From Pyropia haitanensis (lineage: Eukaryota > Rhodophyta > Bangiophyceae > Bangiales > Bangiaceae): a stretch of 21,443 nucleotides of DNA. Positions within the stretch are counted from its first letter, which is position 1. Each line of letters begins with the position of its first letter. Location of the stretch: assembly GCA_008729055.1 (NCBI GenBank), contig SDUX01000172.1, positions 1-21,443 on the forward strand. Reading direction: 5' to 3'. Below the pieces are notes generated by a model. That model saw only the letters and a program-made list of their open reading frames with translations, was not told the DNA's origin and ran no database searches. This document shows, one piece after another, positions 16,810-21,443 of this stretch. Both the position numbers and the translations under genes were made by a program.

Positions 16810-19123
16810 AATAGGTACATGTACTTTGAGAGAAAAAAAAAAAAAAAGGGCGGGAGAGCCAGCCACGCGATGGGCGGAAAATGTCAAAAGGGCAATGCAT
16901 CAGCCATCGCAGGCGGGGCGGCACTTCCCTTGGTTTTTTTTTTTTTTTTCTCTTGTACCAAGTCGCTGGCAAACGGCAGGGATGTGCCTATATTGCAAGG
17001 CAATCCACGTGCGCCGTCGCCCGCGGCACATCTGCTCAGGCATTTCCTCCTTGTTGCAGGTGCGTCTTTTTTCCGTACAAAAATGATGGATCGTGGGGTG
17101 GGCCAGCAGAGGCCGTTGTCTTGGAAAATCCGCGCGTGACCCCACGACGGGTTTCGTAACGGCGCACCTTTGCTCTCTGCTGAGTTTTTCTTGGCGGTTT
17201 TTTTTTTCTTCCCGCGCTTTTTTTGCCCCTTTTTTCCCCCCCCGCGCCATCCCAGCATAGTCAATGCCAACCGACGAGCGGTCGACAGGTCACTTGTGTG
17301 AGGAATCTTCACACTTGTTCGTTATTTTCCTTCCTCTCCAGTCGAACCGGATGGTACTGCGCAGTCCCCCAAGTACGAGAGACTGTGCCGACTACTTTGT
17401 GAGGACCCCCCCCCTGTACCCCCACCGCCCGTTCCCGCCACCAAAAAAAAGGTAACGGTCGGGTTTGTGTGTGGGGATGGCGGGAGACAAGCCACTCACT
17501 CAGAGACGTTTCTTGAGGAGGCCGCCCTTTTTTTCTTATAAAAAAAAAAACGGGCACTTCCCCAAGGTATGTATGCGAGGTAAAGGCGCGCGGAGTGAGC
17601 GCCACAACCTCTTCCATTGTTTTGTCATCAACTGGAAGGTGTACCCCCATGGCAAAACGTTTTTCCCCAAACAAGGTCGTAGCATGGATAGAGGAGCAAG
17701 CAAGGACTTTTTTTTGTCCCCCCCTTGTCCTGTACCTACTCATGCACTCCGCGTATATATGTGCACCTCATATATACTCTTAGAGCGTCAGGCTGTTTTT
17801 TTTTTTGTATCAAAAAAACACGCCAGGCTTGATACCGTCGAAAAAAAAAAAAAGAGGCCGCGCGAGTCTCAGACAGATGATCTTCTCAAGCTTTATCGGC
17901 CAGAGCCCAAGCCTGGAAACACTAAATAAGAACAGACAGGAAAAAAAAGGCCCCAGCCGGCGTTCCTCCCAAGAGTGGAACGTACACAATACATCATGCG
18001 GCTTTCAGGCGAACACCCATGTGAGTGGCGAAGCTCACACTCTGCATTCTTACGCAAGGGCCCCGCCTCAAGAAATCATACGCTCTAGCTAGGAACTTTT
18101 GTCCCTGCCTGCCTTGCTTATGCCAGACCCAGCTCTGGTCTTTTGCTTGGGAAAAAAGGGACTTCCCTCCCTGCTCCCTCTTTCGACATGGAGAAAAACT
18201 CCCGTTCGGTGCCCTGGGCTAAGGAGCACCTTGAACCAGGCCGTCCACCCGGGAAAAGAGATGGACGGCGCCTCAGAAACATAAAAGAAAGGACCCCTTT
18301 GCGCTACACGGAGATATGTCCATAGACGGGGCTGCGACGATACGACGCCCTCCAAGGGAAACGTTAACGCTTCAATATGCGGATTGATACCACAGCCAAG
18401 GACTGTGATAGCGCGCCCGCTACAACAAATGATACCACGCCCCGGTAGGGGGTCGAGCAGAGCTCCAGAATATTCCCATAGACCGTCACGGGTAAAGATG
18501 CCGAACACCACAGGAACGCACAACTTAAGGATTTCGGCATGGCTAAGCAGCCTCCTCAGAGCGGCACTTGGGGAGGGGACGCCACCCTTCAACCCGCCAG
18601 CTCCCCCGTTACAAAAAACGGCACAACGGTGGTACACCTATCCTCCGTATAACAATACCCCGGTTCCTATGGAAATAACCCCCTTTCTCATAACGGATAG
18701 GCTTATGGCGAATCTCCGCGTTACTAGTATACAGCCTTAGTATACGTTCAGGGGGCAAGCGCTTTTTTCGCAAACCATCAAGACCGGCTTGTGATATCAT
18801 AAGGAGACCCGGTTTCCCCAATTCTTTCGTATCGTCCCAACGGACAACCGTCAATGAGGCGAGAAAGGCAGACGGGTAACCAAACCCCTCCCCCGTTTCT
18901 CATTCACGACGGGTGCCCTACCACAGCTTGGGGCATTTCTACAAGAGCCCCCTTTTTTTTGCCCAACGAACCCCAACCCAAGCGCAAAAAAAGGGGGCGC
19001 ACACGTGCAGTGGTCTGGTACCAGCGTTGCACTCGTATAGGAAGTCAATACGGAACGATACCGACGGGTCCACAAGGTCATGACGACGGCCTGAGGTATT
19101 TTTTTTTTTTTCCCACAGCGCCT
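16810..19123 (-). other. rDNA 5' external transcribed spacer and proximal intergenic spacer
   Basis: Lies immediately upstream of the 18S 5' end. GC content is moderate, with many A or T runs of 8-14 bases (for example 16834-16847, 16934-16949 and 17200-17223). No protein, tRNA or 5S gene is recognised, and open frames are short and lack family resemblance. A rRNA promoter must lie somewhere in 16810-21443, but no consensus lets me place it. Confidence 0.6.
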
Positions 19124-19601
19124 GGTGGGGAGGTGAGCGGACCAATGGAACCTTACTACCAAACCCGCATCCAGACAGTGCGGAAAAAAAAAAAAAAGTA
19201 CAGGGCGTCCCCAGAGGCTTGCGTCCATCCGAGAAAAAAGGGCACTCATAAGCTGGCGCGAGCGACAGCGCGCACCCTCTTCCCTTTATCCAACCGACTG
19301 GTGGGGAGGTGAGCGGACCAAATATGGAACCTTACTACCAAACCCGCAATCCATGTCGACGGGACAAAAGTCCAAGGGCGACCCCGCCTTGCGTCCTCAT
19401 TGGAGTACCCTTTTTTCTATGAAAAAACACTCATAAGCTGCCGCCACCGCGCGCGCCCTCTTGTTCTTATCCAACCGACTGGTGGGGAGGTGAGCGGACC
19501 AAATATGGAACCTTACTACCAAACCCGCAATCCATGTCGACGGGACCAAATCCAAGGGCGACCTGCGTTGCGTCCTCATTGGAGTGCCGTTCTATAAAGG
19601 C
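19124..19601. repeat. spacer tandem repeat, period about 176-181 bp, 2.7 copies
   Basis: Units begin GGTGGGGAGGTGAGCGGACC at 19124, 19300 and 19481. Copies 2 and 3 are nearly identical, while copy 1 is more diverged and carries a longer A run. Each includes GGAACCTTACTACCAAACCC. The third copy fades after about 19600. Confidence 0.9.
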
Positions 19602-20337
19602 CTTCCGGCGTTACTTGCACCACGCGGTTTCCATACCCCGCTGTCCCCCCCCACACCGCTCTTTGTTATCCCAAAGAACAAAAAAAAGCGAGGTGGAGGG
19701 AGCAGACATCACAAAGGGGAGGTATGCCTTTATGGATTTTCCTCTCAGTATATAGAGAGCACAAAAAAGGCATACCAACGCATGCCCCAAAGGGGGGGGG
19801 GGTTCAGCCACCACACGAGTGGGGCCGAGTCGCCCCCTCCCCCTATGGGAGGACCACACGTACTGTTGAGGCCAACTCCGGATGGTCAGGCCGGAGAGCA
19901 AGGGCATAAAATCCCCTACTACTATGTGCGCCTCTGAGGAGGGGCGGTGGCCATAAAAAGCCGCTACCCCGCCTCCAATACGGGGCCCCTACTATGGTTG
20001 TTTCGGGTCAAGTGGGAGGTCACCCCGTGGCCTAGAAACCATAGTAGAACATGCCAGTAACAGTGGGGTCCGCCAGGCGGAAAAAAACCCCTATCAAAAT
20101 CGGCCCAGCGGGCAGGCGGGAAGCCATCCCCGGGCTCCTCCAAGGCGCCCCCTAGGTCGGGAAAATGGAGGGCATAGCGGTCCCTAGGCTGGTAGCCTAC
20201 TACCATAGGAAAAAAGCCGGTCTGAAATGGCCCCCTAGGGGCCTGAAACGTATATTCATACTATATCGGGTAGACGACTGATTACAGCCGACGGCGCTTC
20301 AGAAGCGCAGGTGGGGGGTCCCCCACCCACCGGTCTT
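19602..20337. other. intergenic spacer, no gene seen
   Basis: Non-repetitive spacer between the two repeat arrays, with many short inverted runs such as CCCCTAGGGGCC near 20231. No open frame with recognisable protein character. Confidence 0.5.
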
Positions 20338-20491
20338 GGACTCCATTCTGATAGAAAAGGGGTCTCTAGGTCGATACCAAACGGTCCCATACCAAACTTG
20401 GCCCTTAGGGCCAAGCTATCGCGGTCTTGGCTTCACCCCGTATACTCGTATACCAATGAAGCGCCGTCGGGGGGGTCGGCCGATTTCCGAC
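20338..20491. repeat. degenerate leading copy of the 152-bp spacer repeat
   Basis: Shares the order of landmarks with the array that follows (TTCTGA...GAAA.GGGTC, GTCGATACC, GGGCCAA, TATCGC, CGTC plus G run, CGATTTCCGACCTCAG) but with many substitutions. Confidence 0.65.
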
Positions 20492-21217
20492 CTCAGATGC
20501 GTTTCTGACTAAGAAAGGGTCGCTGAGTCGATACCCGCAGTCCCCGTAGCAAACGGAGCAACAGGGCCAAAGGTATCGCTCGGTAGGGAATCGGTCGTAT
20601 TCCTACCAGGAAACACCCGTCAGGGGGGGTATTCCGATTCTTGGGCTCAGATGCGTTTCTGACTAAGAAAGGGTCGCTGAGTCGATACCCGCAGTCCCCG
20701 TAGCAAACGGAGCAACAGGGCCAAAGGTATCGCTCGGTAGGGAACCGGTCATATTCCTACCAGGAAACACCCCTCAGGGGGGGTATTCCGATTCTTGGGC
20801 TCAGATGCGTTTCTGACTAAGAAAGGGTCGCTGAGTCGATATCTGCAGTCCCCGTCGCAAACGGAGCAACAGGGCCAAAGATAGCGCTCGTAGGAATCGC
20901 TCATGTTCCTAGAGGAAACACCCGTCAGGGGGGGTATTCCGATTTCCAACCTCGGATGCGTTTCTGACTAAGAAAGGGTCGCTGAGTCGATATCTGCAGT
21001 CCCCGTCGCAAACGGAGCAACAGGGCCAAAGATATCGCTCTGTAGGAATCGCTCATGCTCCTAGAGGAACACCCGTCAGGGGGGGGTCTCCGATTTCCGA
21101 CCTCAGATACGTTCTGACTAAGAAAGGGTCGCTGAGTCGATATCTGCAGTCCCCGTCGCAAACGGAGCACCAGGGCAAAAGATAGCCGGGGTGGAAGAAA
21201 ACACCCCTCAGGGGGGC
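20492..21217. repeat. spacer tandem repeat, period 151-154 bp, about 4.7 copies
   Basis: Units begin CTCAGATGCGTTTCTGACTA (or a close variant) at 20492, 20646, 20800, 20951 and 21102, giving periods 154, 154, 151 and 151. Each contains GGGTCGCTGAGTCGATA, AACGGAGCAACAGGGC and a CACCC(G/C)TCAGGGGGG hairpin-like end. The first two full units are most alike, and the last is truncated. Confidence 0.95.
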
Positions 21218-21443
21218 TCCTGCATATGTGAAACACCATCCTTCGTGATATCGGGTCGCAAGACCGATCATCAAAATCTCGTATGAAAACGACCCCCGTA
21301 GGGGGGGATACCAGTGAAGCGTATCCCTTATGCCAACATGGTCTGAGGGGGGGGGGACATACCCCACCCTATGCATACGGGAGCCTACCCCGATGCTCGA
21401 CTATCGTCCCTGGTACATGCGTTTTCCTGAGGGGGCACCCTCT
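21218..21443. other. intergenic spacer, window edge
   Basis: Unique-looking spacer sequence with further G runs (21300-21308, 21346-21356). No gene seen. Confidence 0.4.

Noticed and set aside
20338..21217. Spacer repeats considered as a CRISPR array
   Set aside because: Whole 151-154-bp units repeat without short repeats and unique spacers, in eukaryotic rDNA.

Overview
The window is nuclear DNA from a eukaryote with an extremely GC-rich genome. It carries part of an 18S rRNA gene on the minus strand, interrupted by a group I intron at the S516 position. An S516 intron together with a very GC-rich nuclear genome suggests a Bangiophyte-type red alga (Porphyra/Pyropia-like), but this is inferred from recall of rRNA patterns and not from an alignment.

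Layout. (1) 1-4685: GC-rich, apparently plus-strand coding sequence split over several frames. It reads like a large secreted or multi-pass membrane protein with a Pro/Ala/Gly-rich tail. (2) 4826-8137: minus-strand coding blocks, also broken across frames. The best recognised block (about 6404-4826) looks like a GT61 (DUF563/EOGT-type) glycosyltransferase. (3) 8138-8745: purine-rich, degenerate GC-rich repeats. (4) 8754-14364: a candidate 5.6-kb mobile element. It is bounded by imperfect inverted termini (about 25 of 42 positions match) and a perfect 8-bp direct repeat, TCGTTGCG, on both sides. Its only long gene is an uninterrupted 1361-codon Fanzor protein (eukaryotic TnpB homologue, RNA-guided nuclease family). 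Downstream of that gene lies about 0.6 kb of less GC-rich, hairpin-rich DNA, where a Fanzor omegaRNA would be expected. Upstream, the right end holds a duplicated terminal block with palindromes. (5) 14373-14820: GC-rich sequence that abuts a broken 18S gene. (6) 14821-16809: 18S rRNA (minus strand), lacking its 3' quarter or fifth, with a 563-nt group I intron. (7) 16810-21443: 5' external transcribed spacer and intergenic spacer of the rDNA, with two tandem-repeat families (about 178 bp and about 152 bp).

How the parts relate. The Fanzor gene, its putative guide-RNA region and the terminal repeats form one plausible mobile unit. The 4-kb Fanzor frame is intact, while the genes to its left change frame every few hundred bases. 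The group I intron and the Fanzor element are two unrelated selfish elements within a few kilobases of each other. The break between GC-rich DNA and 18S at about 14820 is either a real rDNA fragment or insertion junction, or an assembly join; sequence alone cannot decide.
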